Origin: Curtobacterium sp. MMLR14_010
GTDB taxonomy: Bacteria > Actinomycetota > Actinomycetes > Actinomycetales > Microbacteriaceae
DNA: 64,000 nucleotides
Assembly: GCF_001865015.1 (NCBI RefSeq)
Contig: NZ_MJGV01000019.1
Span: 79,164 to 143,163 of the forward strand
Reading direction: 5' to 3'
Below the pieces are notes generated by a model. It saw only the letters and a list, made by a program, of their open reading frames with translations, was not told the DNA's origin and ran no database searches. Below, in pieces: positions 43,044 to 52,010 of this stretch; the stretch's first letter is position 1; every line of letters begins with the position of its first letter. The translations under genes and the position numbers were made by a program.

Positions 43044-44726
43044 CTACGAGACGCGGGGGCGGATCGCGTCGGCGAGGGCGTCGACGAGGGACTGGGCCTC
43101 GGCCGAGGTCGCGGCGACCGTGTCGATGTAGACCTTCACCTTGGGCTCGGTCCCGCTCGGACGGACGATGACCCGGGCGTCGCCGCTGAGGTCGTAGCGC
43201 AGGATGTCCGACGGCGGGAAGCCCTGCACGCCGGACGCGTAGTCCGTCGTCGCGAGGACGTCGAGCGGCCCGAGGGTGCTCGGCGGCGAGGACCGCAGCG
43301 CTGCCATGACCTCCCCGATGCGCGCGAGGTCGTCCACCCGGGTGGCGACCTGCCCCGACGCGAACGCCCCGAACTCGGCGGCGAAGGCATCGAGCTGGTC
43401 GGCGATGGTCGACCCGGACGCGGCGAGCTCCGTCGCGAGGTCGAGCAGCGAGAGCGCCGCCGAGATGCCGTCCTTGTCGCGCACGACCTGCGGGTCGACG
43501 AGGTAGCCGAGCGCCTCCTCGTACCCGAACAGCAGGTCGGGGACGCGGGAGACCCACTTGAAGCCGGTCAGGGTGTCCCGGTGCTGCAGGCCGTACCGGG
43601 CGGCGACCCGGGCCAGCGCGGGCGAGGACACGATCGACGCCGACAGGGTGCCGGTCTGGCCGGCCTCGGCGGCGCGCGCGGCGGCACGCCAGCCGAGGAG
43701 CCACCCGACCTCGTTGCCGGAGAGCCGACGGTAGGAGCCACCGGACGGGATCGCCAGCGCCAGGCGGTCGGCGTCGGGGTCGTTCGCGATGACGAGGTCC
43801 GCGCCGACGGCGACACCGCGCGCGATCGCCAGGTCCATCGCGCGCGGCTCTTCCGGGTTCGGGAAGGCCACCGTGGGGAAGGCCCCGTCCGGGTCGATCT
43901 GCTCGGGGACGACCGCGGGCTCGGCGAACCCGGCGGCGGCGAACACCGCCTTCGCGGTCTGCCACCCGACGCCGTGCATGGCCGTGTAGACGACGGAGGG
44001 CTGCTCGGCCGGCGGGAGTGCCGGTACACCGACGGTCGCGGCCGTGGCGGCCACGTAGGCGTCGACCAGGCTGCTGTCGGCGACAATGTGGTCGGTCCCG
44101 CGGGGCAGGTCGGTGATCGTGCCCGCTGCGACGGCGTCGATCGCGGCGGCGATCTCGGCGTCGACCGGCGGGACGATCTGGGAGCCGTCGTCGTCCCCGC
44201 CCAGGTAGACCTTGTAGCCGTTGTCCCGCGGCGGGTTGTGGCTCGCGGTGACCATGACGCCGGCACCGACGCCGAGGTGCCGGACGGCGAACGCCAGCAC
44301 GGGGGTCGGCAGGGCGGTGGGCAGCAGGGTGACGTCGAGGCCGAGGCCCCGCATGACCTCGGCCGAGTCCCGGGCGAAGACGTCCGAGTTGACACGGCCG
44401 TCGTAGCCGATGACGACGCTGCGCTGCCGGCCGGTGTTGACGAGGAAGCGGGCGAGCCCCGCGGCCGCCTGCGTGACGACGACCCGGTTCATCCGCAGTG
44501 GCCCCCACCCGAGCTCGGCGCGGAGCCCGGCGGTGCCGAACTGCAGCCGTCCGGCGAAGCGTTCCTCGAGCTGGGCGAGCGCCGCGGTGTCCCCGCTGGC
44601 AGCGGCCGTGACGACGGCGTCGAGCTCGTCGTGGGTCTCCGGGTCCGGGTCCTGCGCCAGCCACGCACGCGCGACGTCGAGCGTGCCGGCGCTGCCCGAG
44701 GAGTCCGTCCCCGTGGGCGGGGTCAC
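43044..44726 (-). CDS. Alpha-D-phosphohexomutase family sugar phosphomutase, probably acting on pentose phosphates
   Basis: A 560-residue enzyme. Motifs are FGTAGLRAELGWG near 60-72, the phosphoserine loop TASHNPPRDNGYK near 162-174, the metal site NDPDADRLALA near 325-335, the sugar loop GFKWVSRVPDL near 400 and the phosphate site RPSGTEPKVKVY near 520. Length and the GFKW motif match the PGM2-like group, which includes phosphopentomutases. The GTG overlaps the purine nucleoside phosphorylase stop, so conversion of ribose-1-phosphate to ribose-5-phosphate is the likely job. Phosphoglucomutase or phosphomannomutase activity cannot be excluded. Confidence 0.85.
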   Translation of the reverse strand: MTPPTGTDSSGSAGTLDVARAWLAQDPDPETHDELDAVVTAAASGDTAALAQLEERFAGRLQFGTAGLRAELGWGPLRMNRVVVTQAAAGLARFLVNTGRQRSVVIGYDGRVNSDVFARDSAEVMRGLGLDVTLLPTALPTPVLAFAVRHLGVGAGVMVTASHNPPRDNGYKVYLGGDDDGSQIVPPVDAEIAAAIDAVAAGTITDLPRGTDHIVADSSLVDAYVAATAATVGVPALPPAEQPSVVYTAMHGVGWQTAKAVFAAAGFAEPAVVPEQIDPDGAFPTVAFPNPEEPRAMDLAIARGVAVGADLVIANDPDADRLALAIPSGGSYRRLSGNEVGWLLGWRAAARAAEAGQTGTLSASIVSSPALARVAARYGLQHRDTLTGFKWVSRVPDLLFGYEEALGYLVDPQVVRDKDGISAALSLLDLATELAASGSTIADQLDAFAAEFGAFASGQVATRVDDLARIGEVMAALRSSPPSTLGPLDVLATTDYASGVQGFPPSDILRYDLSGDARVIVRPSGTEPKVKVYIDTVAATSAEAQSLVDALADAIRPRVS

Positions 44727-45550
44727 AGCGCCGCCACCACCCGGGCGAGCAGGTCCGCGATCACCGGCTCGGCGACGCGGCCGGCCTCGAGCACCTCGGC
44801 GTGGGACAGCGGCGTGGTCTGGATGCCGGCGGCCAGGTTCGTGATGAGGGAGAACCCGAGGACCTCCATGCCCGCCTGTCGGGCCGCGATGGCCTCGAGC
44901 GCGGTGGACATGCCGACGATGTGCCCGCCGATCGCCTTGGCCATCTGGACCTCGGCCGGGGTCTCGTAGTGCGGCCCGCGGAACTGCGTGTAGACGCCCT
45001 CGTCGAGGGACGGGTCGATCTGCTTGGCGACCGCCCGGAGCCGTGCCGAGTAGAGGTCCGTCAGGTCGATGAACGTGGCGCCCTCGAGCGGGCTGTCCGC
45101 CGTCAGGTTGATGTGGTCGCTGATGAGCACGGGCGTGCCGGGGACCCAGGACTCCTTGATGCCGCCGGCGCCGTTCGTGAGCACCATCGTCGTGGCACCG
45201 GTCGCCGCGGCGGTGCGCACGCTGTGCACGACCCGACGGACACCGTGGCCTTCGTAGTAGTGGGTCCGCGCGCCGATCACGAGGGCGTGCCGACCGTCGG
45301 CGAGGCGGATGGAGCGCACCGTCCCGGAGTGCCCGGGGACCGCCGACGCGCTGAACCCGGGGACGTCCGACGCCGGGATCTCGGAGACGGTCTCGCCGAT
45401 GAGGTCGGCGGCCTTGCCCCACCCGGAACCGAGCGTCAGGGCGATGTCGTGGCGGTCGATGCCGGACTGCTCGGCGATCACCGCCGCGGCGTCACGGGCG
45501 ACGTCGAACGGGTCGACGGAGGGGTCGTTGAGCGGGTTCGTGCTGGCCAT
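44723..45550 (-). CDS. Purine nucleoside phosphorylase
   Basis: A 275-residue trimeric-type phosphorylase that splits purine nucleosides into base and (deoxy)ribose-1-phosphate. It shows LTLGSGWGKAAD near 39-50, HYYEGHG near 96, VLTNGAGGIKESW near 122-134, YTQFRGPHYETPAE near 186-199 and the base-binding Asn in SLITNLAAG near 240. The ATG at 45550 lies six bases after TAGCAT, so it is probably leaderless. It is coupled to the sugar phosphomutase gene and belongs to the nucleoside salvage cluster. Confidence 0.93.
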   Translation of the reverse strand: MASTNPLNDPSVDPFDVARDAAAVIAEQSGIDRHDIALTLGSGWGKAADLIGETVSEIPASDVPGFSASAVPGHSGTVRSIRLADGRHALVIGARTHYYEGHGVRRVVHSVRTAAATGATTMVLTNGAGGIKESWVPGTPVLISDHINLTADSPLEGATFIDLTDLYSARLRAVAKQIDPSLDEGVYTQFRGPHYETPAEVQMAKAIGGHIVGMSTALEAIAARQAGMEVLGFSLITNLAAGIQTTPLSHAEVLEAGRVAEPVIADLLARVVAAL

Positions 45551-45556
45551 GGAGCA

Positions 45557-45562
45557 ATGCTA
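45557..45562 (-). promoter_or_regulatory. Leaderless -10 box for the purine nucleoside phosphorylase gene
   Basis: TAGCAT on the minus strand ends six bases before the ATG. Its TAG is also the stop codon of the preceding PTS IIB gene. Confidence 0.5.
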
Positions 45563-45847
45563 CGGGGCCGGTGCCTCGCCCAGGGACTTCTCCACAGCCG
45601 CCGTGATCTCCTGCTGGTCGAAGTGGTTCCGGATGACGATGACCTCCGCGTAGGTCGTCCCGATGGCCTCGACGAACTCCTGCGACGTGAGGATGACGTT
45701 GGCGTCGTCGGAGACCTCGCGGACCGAGGCCACGTCGGCGGCGACGACCTCGGCCGACAGCCCGAGCGTGGCCAGCGCCTTCTCGGCGTTCACCTTGAGG
45801 ATGGCGCTCGAGCCGATCCCCGCGCCGCAGATGGTCACGATCTTCAC
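45560..45847 (-). CDS. PTS system IIB component, ascorbate/galactitol type
   Basis: A 95-residue IIB domain. The phosphorylated Cys lies in the N-terminal loop ICGAGIGSS (residues 6-14), as in UlaB-like proteins, followed by the LTSQEF and VIVIRNHFDQQEI stretches typical of the group. It overlaps the IIA gene by four bases (ATGA). A IIC membrane component is not encoded next to either gene or elsewhere in the window, so the pair may serve a distant IIC or act in regulation. Located between adenosine deaminase and purine nucleoside phosphorylase genes. Confidence 0.85.
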   Translation of the reverse strand: MKIVTICGAGIGSSAILKVNAEKALATLGLSAEVVAADVASVREVSDDANVILTSQEFVEAIGTTYAEVIVIRNHFDQQEITAAVEKSLGEAPAP

Positions 45848-46290
45848 GCTGGGACCCCCATGATCTCCCGGACCTCGTCCGGCGTGGTCGCCGCCGCCAG
45901 ACGAGCAGTCACGGTGGCGTCGTTGAACAGGTTCGCGATCGCACCGATCGACTCGAGGTGCGTCCCCACGCCCGCCACGGCGAGCCCGAGGACGACGTCG
46001 ACCGGGTCGTTGTGCGGGTGGCCGAACGCCACGGGCTGCGCGAGCGTCACCACGGACAACCCGTCCCGGAGGACCGAGTCCCCCGGGCGCGCGTGGGCGA
46101 AGGCCAGGCCCGGCGAGATGACGATGTACGGGCCGTGCTCCTCGACCATGGCGACCATGGCCTCGGTGTAGGCGTCCGTCGTGGCGCCGGACCGCACGAG
46201 GGCGCCGCCGGCCAGCCGGAGCGCGTCACGCCACGAGGGCGCGGACGCCCCGAGCACGACGGCGTCGTCGGACAGCGGCGGCAGGCCCAT
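45844..46290 (-). CDS. PTS system IIA component
   Basis: A 148-residue IIA domain of the fructose/mannitol/ascorbate (PTS_EIIA_2) type. The active His lies in GLAFAHARPGDSV near residue 75-87, preceded by VVISPG-like IVISPG. It follows the adenosine deaminase stop by five bases and overlaps the IIB gene, so the three are one transcription unit. Phosphate would flow from HPr to this His and then to the IIB Cys. No IIC partner is visible here. Confidence 0.87.
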   Translation of the reverse strand: MGLPPLSDDAVVLGASAPSWRDALRLAGGALVRSGATTDAYTEAMVAMVEEHGPYIVISPGLAFAHARPGDSVLRDGLSVVTLAQPVAFGHPHNDPVDVVLGLAVAGVGTHLESIGAIANLFNDATVTARLAAATTPDEVREIMGVPA

Positions 46291-46295
46291 CGCGA

Positions 46296-47411
46296 TCAGG
46301 CCTCCGCGTACCCGGCGGTGATGAGGGCGATGATCTCCTCGCGGTCCTCCAGCGGCAGGAACGAGCCGAGCGCCGCGTTGATCTGGAACGCGGCGAGGTC
46401 GTCCAGGTCGTAGCCGAAGGTGCCGGCCAGGAGCGCGAGCTCCTTCGTCAGCGTCGTGTTGCTCATCAGCCGGTTGTCGGTGTTCACCGTGACGCGGAAC
46501 CCGAGCTGGTACAGCACGTCGAAGGGGTGGTCGGCGAGGTCGTCGCCCCACGCCGCGATCGCCCCGGTCTGGAGGTTCGAGGACGGCGAGAGCTCGAGCG
46601 GGATCTCCCGGTCGCGCACCCACGACGCGATCTCACCGAGGGAGGCGAGCGTGGAGCCGTCGCCGCCGTCGGAGAGCTGGACGTCCTCGAACAGCCGGAC
46701 GCCGTGGCCGAGGCGGAGCGCCCGACCGTCGACGAGCGCCGAACGGATCGACGCGAGCCCGTCTGCCTCGCCCGCGTGCACCGTCACAGGGAACAGCTCG
46801 GATGCGAGGTAGTCGAAGGCCGCGCGGTGCTTCGAGGCGGGGAAGCCGGCCTCGGCGCCGGCGATGTCGAACCCGACGACACCGTGGTCGCGGTGCCGGA
46901 CGGCGAGTTCCGCGATCTCGAGGGACCGGTCCGCGTGCCGCATCGCCGTGACGAGCTGCCCGACACGGATCGCTCCGCCGGCGGCGTCGACCGCTTCCTC
47001 GATGCCGGCCTGCACGGCCTCGACCGTCTCGTCGAGGGTCAGGCCGCCCTGCAGGTGCTGCTCGGGCGCCCATCGGACCTCGCCGTAGACGACACCGTCG
47101 GCGATGAGGTCCTCGACGAAGTCACGGGCGACGCGCGTCAGGCCGTGCGCCGTCTGCATCACGCTCGTGGTGACGTCGAAGGTCTTCAGGTACTCGACGA
47201 GCGAGCCGGAGTCCGACTGGTCGGCGAACCAGCGCGCGAGTTCGTCGGCGTCGGTGGTGGGCAGCGCCACACCTGCCGCGTCGGCGAGCTCGATGATCGT
47301 CGTGGGGCGGAGTCCGCCGTCGAGGTGGTCGTGCAGCGAGACCTTCGGCAGGTCGTTGATCACGGCACCCGCGTCGGGCAGTCGGTACGTGGGGGCGTCG
47401 TCGGCGCTCAT
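46296..47411 (-). CDS. add: Adenosine deaminase
   Basis: A 371-residue zinc enzyme converting adenosine to inosine, which purine nucleoside phosphorylase can then split. It has SLHDHLDGGLRPTT near 25-38 (HxH zinc ligands), VTVHAGEADG near 213 (His, catalytic Glu), LSPSSNLQTG near 290 and TVNTDNRLMS near 320 (Asp ligand). The ATG at 47411 lies six bases after TAGCCT, so the mRNA is probably leaderless. It is followed by the PTS IIA gene five bases later. Confidence 0.94.
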   Translation of the reverse strand: MSADDAPTYRLPDAGAVINDLPKVSLHDHLDGGLRPTTIIELADAAGVALPTTDADELARWFADQSDSGSLVEYLKTFDVTTSVMQTAHGLTRVARDFVEDLIADGVVYGEVRWAPEQHLQGGLTLDETVEAVQAGIEEAVDAAGGAIRVGQLVTAMRHADRSLEIAELAVRHRDHGVVGFDIAGAEAGFPASKHRAAFDYLASELFPVTVHAGEADGLASIRSALVDGRALRLGHGVRLFEDVQLSDGGDGSTLASLGEIASWVRDREIPLELSPSSNLQTGAIAAWGDDLADHPFDVLYQLGFRVTVNTDNRLMSNTTLTKELALLAGTFGYDLDDLAAFQINAALGSFLPLEDREEIIALITAGYAEA

Positions 47412-47417
47412 GGCCCA

Positions 47418-47423
47418 AGGCTA
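47418..47423 (-). promoter_or_regulatory. Leaderless -10 box for add
   Basis: TAGCCT on the minus strand ends six bases before the add ATG, in a 62-base gap after the thymidine phosphorylase gene. Confidence 0.5.
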
Positions 47424-47473
47424 TCCCCCCGAGCCAGCAGCGACGCAGTCAGCGCACCGCCCCGACCCAGCGC

Positions 47474-48763
47474 TCAGCCCTGGATGCGCTCCCGGACGAT
47501 CGGCCCGCGCGGCTCGGCCGCCGACCCGATCGACCACGCGCCCTCGAGCGACTCCAGCGCCCGCTCGAACCGCGACGGCTCGTCGGTGTGCAGTGTCCAG
47601 AGCGGCTGCCCCTCGGTCACGGTGTCGCCCGGCTTCGCGTGCAGCTCGATGCCGGCCCCGGCCTGCACCGGGTCCTGGGCGCGCGCACGACCCGCACCGA
47701 GCCTCCAGGCCGCGATGCCGAACGGGAGCGCGTCCTGGGTGGCGAGCACCCCGGAGGCCGGCGCCGTGACGACGTGCTGTTCACGCGCGACCGGCAGGTC
47801 TGCGGACGGGTCCCCGCCCTGCGCCGCGATCATCCGGCGCCACGTGTCCATGGCGCGGCCGTCGGCCAGCGCCGCGGCCGGGTCCGCGTCGGGCAGCCCG
47901 GCGAGCCGGAGCATCTCGGACGCCAGCGAGAGAGTCAACGCGACCACGTCCGCCGGACCGCCACCCTCGAGCACCTCGATCGACTCGCGGACCTCGAGCG
48001 CGTTGCCGATGGTCAGCCCGAGCGGGACCTCCATGTCGGTCAACAGCGCCGAGGTGGCGACACCGGCGTCCGTGCCGAGGTCCACCATCGTCTGCGCGAG
48101 CTCCCGCGAGGCCTCGTACGACGGCATGAACGCCCCGGAGCCGAACTTCACGTCGAGGACGAGCGCGCCCGTGCCCTCGGCGATCTTCTTCGACATGATG
48201 CTCGACGCGATGAGCGGGATGCACTCGACGGTGCCGGTGATGTCGCGGAGCGCGTACAGCTTCTTGTCCGCAGGGGCCAGGCCGGACCCGGCGGCGCAGA
48301 TGACCGCGCCGACGTCCTGCAGCACCGACATCATCCGCTCGTTCGAGATCGAGGCCTGCCACCCCGGGATCGACTCGAGCTTGTCGAGCGTGCCGCCGGT
48401 GTGCCCGAGGCCGCGCCCGGACAGCTGCGGCACGGCGACGCCGAACGACGCCACGAGGGGCGCGAGCGGCAGCGTGATCTTGTCGCCGACCCCGCCCGTG
48501 GAGTGCTTGTCGACGGTCGTCTTGCCGAGCGAGCCGAACGACATCCGCTCCCCCGACGCGATCATCGCGAGCGTCAGGTCCTTGACCTCGCGCCGGTCCA
48601 TCCCGTTCAGGAAGACCGCCATCGCGAAGGCCGCCATCTGCGGGTCCTCGACGTACCCACGCGTGTAGGCGTCGACCAGCCAGTCGATCTCGGCGGTGCT
48701 CAGCGTGTCGCCCGAGCGCTTCGTGCGGATGAGGTCGACGGTGTCGAACGGCTCGACGGCCAT
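47474..48763 (-). CDS. deoA: Thymidine phosphorylase
   Basis: A 429-residue pyrimidine nucleoside phosphorylase that splits thymidine/deoxyuridine to base and deoxyribose-1-phosphate. It has DLIRTKRSGDTLS near 9-21, the phosphate/pyrimidine site KHSTGGVGDKITLPLAP near 83-100, SGRGLGHTGGTLDKLES near 112-128 and DVKFGSGAFMPS near 195. The C-terminal AWRLGAGRARAQDPVQAG is conserved. It begins one base after the cytidine deaminase stop, so deamination of cytidine feeds it directly. Confidence 0.95.
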   Translation of the reverse strand: MAVEPFDTVDLIRTKRSGDTLSTAEIDWLVDAYTRGYVEDPQMAAFAMAVFLNGMDRREVKDLTLAMIASGERMSFGSLGKTTVDKHSTGGVGDKITLPLAPLVASFGVAVPQLSGRGLGHTGGTLDKLESIPGWQASISNERMMSVLQDVGAVICAAGSGLAPADKKLYALRDITGTVECIPLIASSIMSKKIAEGTGALVLDVKFGSGAFMPSYEASRELAQTMVDLGTDAGVATSALLTDMEVPLGLTIGNALEVRESIEVLEGGGPADVVALTLSLASEMLRLAGLPDADPAAALADGRAMDTWRRMIAAQGGDPSADLPVAREQHVVTAPASGVLATQDALPFGIAAWRLGAGRARAQDPVQAGAGIELHAKPGDTVTEGQPLWTLHTDEPSRFERALESLEGAWSIGSAAEPRGPIVRERIQG

Positions 48764-48764
48764 G

Positions 48765-49292
48765 TCAGTGCTCCTGCTGGTAGGTGACGAGGGTGCGCGG
48801 CCCGAACGCGTCGGGGAGCACCTCGTCGATGGTGCGGATGCCGGAGACGGTCTCGAGCAGCATGCCCTCGGCCGAGTGCTCGAACAGCAGCTGGCGGCAG
48901 CGCCCGCACGGCATCAGCGTCGCGCCGTCACCGTCCACGCAGGTGAACGCGACGAGCTTGCCGCCGCCGGTCATGTGCAGCTGCGACACGAGCGAGCACT
49001 CGGCGCAGAGGGTGACCCCGTACGAGGCGTTCTCGACGTTGCAGCCGGAGACGATCCGGCCGTCGTCGGTGAGCGCAGCCGCCCCCACCGGGAACGAGGA
49101 GTACGGCGCGTACGCCCGCCCCATGGCGGTCGTCGCCGCCTCCCGCAGGGCGGTCCAGTCCACGTCGACGCTCGCGTCGATCGCGGCGTCCGGATCGGAC
49201 GGGAGGCTCGTGGCCGGGTCGGTCCAGGAGGGCTCGCCGGTCGTCGGGTCGGTGGTGACCCCCTGGTCACCCGCAGCGTTCGTGTCGGTCAT
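48765..49292 (-). CDS. cdd: Cytidine deaminase with N-terminal extension
   Basis: A 175-residue zinc enzyme converting (deoxy)cytidine to (deoxy)uridine. The core (about 45-175) has AYAPYSSFPVGAA near 60-72, SGCNVENASYGVTLCAE near 82-98 (Cys ligand, catalytic Glu) and the zinc pair in MPCGRCRQLLFE near 126. About 44 N-terminal residues, rich in Thr, Pro and Asp, are additional to the usual 130-residue enzyme; 19 bases coding part of this extension are identical to an arm of the purK terminator. The ATG at 49292 has GGAGGC upstream, so the long form is probably real. Confidence 0.93.
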   Translation of the reverse strand: MTDTNAAGDQGVTTDPTTGEPSWTDPATSLPSDPDAAIDASVDVDWTALREAATTAMGRAYAPYSSFPVGAAALTDDGRIVSGCNVENASYGVTLCAECSLVSQLHMTGGGKLVAFTCVDGDGATLMPCGRCRQLLFEHSAEGMLLETVSGIRTIDEVLPDAFGPRTLVTYQQEH

Positions 49293-49308
49293 GTGCCGGG
49301 CCTCCTGG

Positions 49309-50598
49309 CTAGCTCTTGAAGTAGGGCTTGCCGGCGGCGGCCGGTCCCCGCGACTGGCCCACCAGGCCGGCCACCGCGAAGATCGTGACGACGTACGGCA
49401 GCATCAGCAGGAACTCGCTCGGCACCGGCGAGTTGATCGCCCCGAGCGTGTTCTGCAGGTTGGACGCGAAGCCGAACAGCAGCGCCGCGAGCGTGGCGCG
49501 GACCGGGTCCCAGCGCCCGAAGATGACCGCCGCCAGCGCGATGTAGCCCGCGCCGTCGGTCATGTCCTTCGTGAACGGGCCGACGGCGTCGAGCGTGAAG
49601 TACGCACCGCCGAGTCCCGCGATCGCCCCGGCGAGCGAGACGTTCCAGAACCGCGTGCCGGTGACGTTGATGCCGACGGTGTCCGCCGCTTCCGGGTGCT
49701 CGCCGACCGCGCGGAGGCGCAGGCCCCAGCGGGTCTTGAACAGCGCGAAGGTGACGACCGCGACGGCGACGTACGCCAGGTAGACGATGACGGTCTGCTC
49801 GAAGAAGACCGGACCGATCACCGGGATCTGGTGGAGCACGGGGATCTCGAAGCGCGGGAAGGTCACGCCGACGTTGAGGCGCTCCTCGTCCGGCGAGAGC
49901 ACCTGCGAGTACAGGAAGCCGGTGAGCCCCGAGATGAACGCGTTGATGACGACACCGACGATGACCTGGTCGACGAGGTACTTGATGCTGAACGCCGCGA
50001 GGACGAACGACACGAGCACGCCGGCGACGAGGGCACCGACCAGGCCGACCCACGCCGAGCCGGTCAGGGAGGCGATGAGCGCCGAGGTGAAGGCACCGGC
50101 GAGGAACTGGCCCTCGATCGCGATGTTCACGACGCCCACGCGCTCGGAGATGACCCCGCCGAGGGCACCGAACACGAGCGGGACGCTGAGGCCGATCGCG
50201 CCGACGAGCAGGCCGGGCAGCGGGATGGTCTTGCCCGCGGCGGCCCAGGTCAGGAACCCGATCACGAACAGGACCGCGAAGACGCTGGTCAGCCAGAGCG
50301 GCACGGGGCGGAACCGCGACACCAGGAGGAACGACGCCGCCGTGGCCAGGGCCAGCAGCACGACGACGACCACACCGGTGCCGACGGAGGGCAGGCCGAC
50401 GTCGGGGAGCTGCACGAAGTCGCCGGCGTTCGCGAGCCGGAACGTCGTCGTGCCGCTCCGGCGGACGACGAGGAACAGGACCACGGCGAGCACGGTGAAC
50501 ACCGCGAACGCGATCGGGGCCTTCCAGCTCCTCGTGGTCTCGACTTCTCGGGCGGCGACGGGGGTCGCCGGGACCGCGGTGGGGCTGAGGGTGCTCAC
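49309..50598 (-). CDS. Nucleoside ABC importer permease 2
   Basis: A 429-residue permease of the branched-chain/ribose/nucleoside (BPD_transp_2) type with about ten membrane segments. The family blocks GGVISERVGVVNIAIEGQFL near 155-175 and FKTRWGLRLRAVGEHPEAAD near 300-320 are clear. A variable region of about 70 residues precedes the conserved core. The GTG overlaps the stop of the first permease gene by four bases. With the other permease, the dual ATPase and the BMP lipoprotein it forms a nucleoside-type importer (NupP/NupQ or BmpA systems). Confidence 0.9.
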   Translation of the reverse strand: MSTLSPTAVPATPVAAREVETTRSWKAPIAFAVFTVLAVVLFLVVRRSGTTTFRLANAGDFVQLPDVGLPSVGTGVVVVVLLALATAASFLLVSRFRPVPLWLTSVFAVLFVIGFLTWAAAGKTIPLPGLLVGAIGLSVPLVFGALGGVISERVGVVNIAIEGQFLAGAFTSALIASLTGSAWVGLVGALVAGVLVSFVLAAFSIKYLVDQVIVGVVINAFISGLTGFLYSQVLSPDEERLNVGVTFPRFEIPVLHQIPVIGPVFFEQTVIVYLAYVAVAVVTFALFKTRWGLRLRAVGEHPEAADTVGINVTGTRFWNVSLAGAIAGLGGAYFTLDAVGPFTKDMTDGAGYIALAAVIFGRWDPVRATLAALLFGFASNLQNTLGAINSPVPSEFLLMLPYVVTIFAVAGLVGQSRGPAAAGKPYFKS

Positions 50599-52010
50599 GC
50601 GGCGACCGCCTTCCGCTTGCTGGGCTGCTTGGTGCGTCGACGAGCACCCGGCTGCGGGATCCGGAAGATCGCGCGGACGAGCGGCGGGGCCGCGATGAAG
50701 AGGACGATGAGGGCCTGGATGACGTCGACGATGTCGATCGGGATGCCGTTGGCGGCCTGCATGGCGTACCCGCCGTTCTTCAGCACGCCGAACAGGATCG
50801 CCGCCCAGAAGGTGCCCCACGGCTTGGAGCGACCGAGGAGCGCGACGGTGATGGCGTCGAAGCCGATGCCGGCGTCGATGCCGGACGTGAAGCCGGTCGT
50901 GACCGCGCCCTCCACCTGGTAGGCACCGGCGATGCCGATGAGCCCGCCGGAGATGACGAGGACCCAGATGGTCAGACGGGGCACGCTCATGCCGGCGACG
51001 CGGGCCGCACGCGGGTTCTCGCCGATCGTCCGGAAGCGGAAGCCGAGCGAGGACTTGTTCAACAGCCACCACACGACGACCACCGCGGCGATCGCGACGA
51101 GGAAGCCGACGTTGATCCCGAAGCGCGGGCCGAAGAGCCCGGGCAGCAGGGCGCTGTCCCGTGTCGCCGGGGAGATCGGGTTCGGGCTGCCGCCGGCCTG
51201 CAGGAGCCCGGGGGTCCGCAGGGCGAAGGCGAGCAGGTACAGGGCGACGTAGTTCAACATGATCGTCAAGACGACCTCGTTGGCACCGGTCCGCGCCTTG
51301 ATGAGCCCGACGAGACCTGCCCAGACGGCACCGCCGACGATGCCGGCGAGGATCGTGAGCGGGATGTGCACCGCGGCCGGCAGGTCGAACGAGAACCCGA
51401 CCCACCCGGCGGCACCGGCGGCGATGAGGACCTGCCCCTGGCCGCCGATGTTGAACAGGCCGGCGCGGAAGGCCACGGCGACGCCGAGCCCGGCGACGAC
51501 GAGCGGCACGGCGTAGTCGACCGACCGGGTGATCGGCGCGATCGCGGCAGCAGCCGTCGGGGCACCGAAGTTGATGACCGAGCCCTGGAACAGCGAGGCG
51601 TACGACCCGCCGACGGCCGAGCCGATCGCCCGCAGGGTGTCGAGCGGCCGGGCGAAGAAGTACCCGGCCGCGGCCTGGACGTCCTTGTCGGTCAGGGCGA
51701 TGAGGATGCCGCTGGCGACGAGGGCGAGGACCACGGCGAGCACGGTCGTCAGGACCGAGCCGTTCACGATGCTCTGCATCGCGTCGCTCCAGCGGCCCTC
51801 ACGGCGCTCGCTGTCGGTGGCCGAGTCGGTCATCAGGTGCGGGGCACCGGCGGCGACGTCCTGCAGGCGGTCGTCGGACGCCGGAGTGCCGGTGGGGGTG
51901 GCGGCGGTGCTGCCGTCCACGGCGCTGCCGTCGACCGTGCTGGCGTCGGTGGGGGTGCTGCTGTCGGACGGCGGCGTGGTGCCCCCGTGCTGCGGCGTGG
52001 TGTCGCTCAC
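50595..52010 (-). CDS. Nucleoside ABC importer permease 1
   Basis: A 471-residue permease. The first 80 residues are a Ser/Thr/Asp-rich hydrophilic extension; membrane segments start near 88 (LTTVLAVVLALVASGILIAL). The family core shows FNIGGQGQVLIAAGAAGWVG near 190-210 and RTIGENPRAARVAGM near 330. The start is a GTG at 52010, overlapping the ATPase stop. Permeases of this kind move nucleosides rather than free sugars when encoded with BMP lipoproteins and salvage enzymes, as here. Confidence 0.9.
   Translation of the reverse strand: MSDTTPQHGGTTPPSDSSTPTDASTVDGSAVDGSTAATPTGTPASDDRLQDVAAGAPHLMTDSATDSERREGRWSDAMQSIVNGSVLTTVLAVVLALVASGILIALTDKDVQAAAGYFFARPLDTLRAIGSAVGGSYASLFQGSVINFGAPTAAAAIAPITRSVDYAVPLVVAGLGVAVAFRAGLFNIGGQGQVLIAAGAAGWVGFSFDLPAAVHIPLTILAGIVGGAVWAGLVGLIKARTGANEVVLTIMLNYVALYLLAFALRTPGLLQAGGSPNPISPATRDSALLPGLFGPRFGINVGFLVAIAAVVVVWWLLNKSSLGFRFRTIGENPRAARVAGMSVPRLTIWVLVISGGLIGIAGAYQVEGAVTTGFTSGIDAGIGFDAITVALLGRSKPWGTFWAAILFGVLKNGGYAMQAANGIPIDIVDVIQALIVLFIAAPPLVRAIFRIPQPGARRRTKQPSKRKAVAA

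Noticed and set aside
47682..47711. Third copy of the CCGAGCCTCCAG element in deoA
   Set aside because: The bases encode AWRLGAGR, which is conserved in thymidine phosphorylases, so the match may be chance. It is mentioned only as a weak case.
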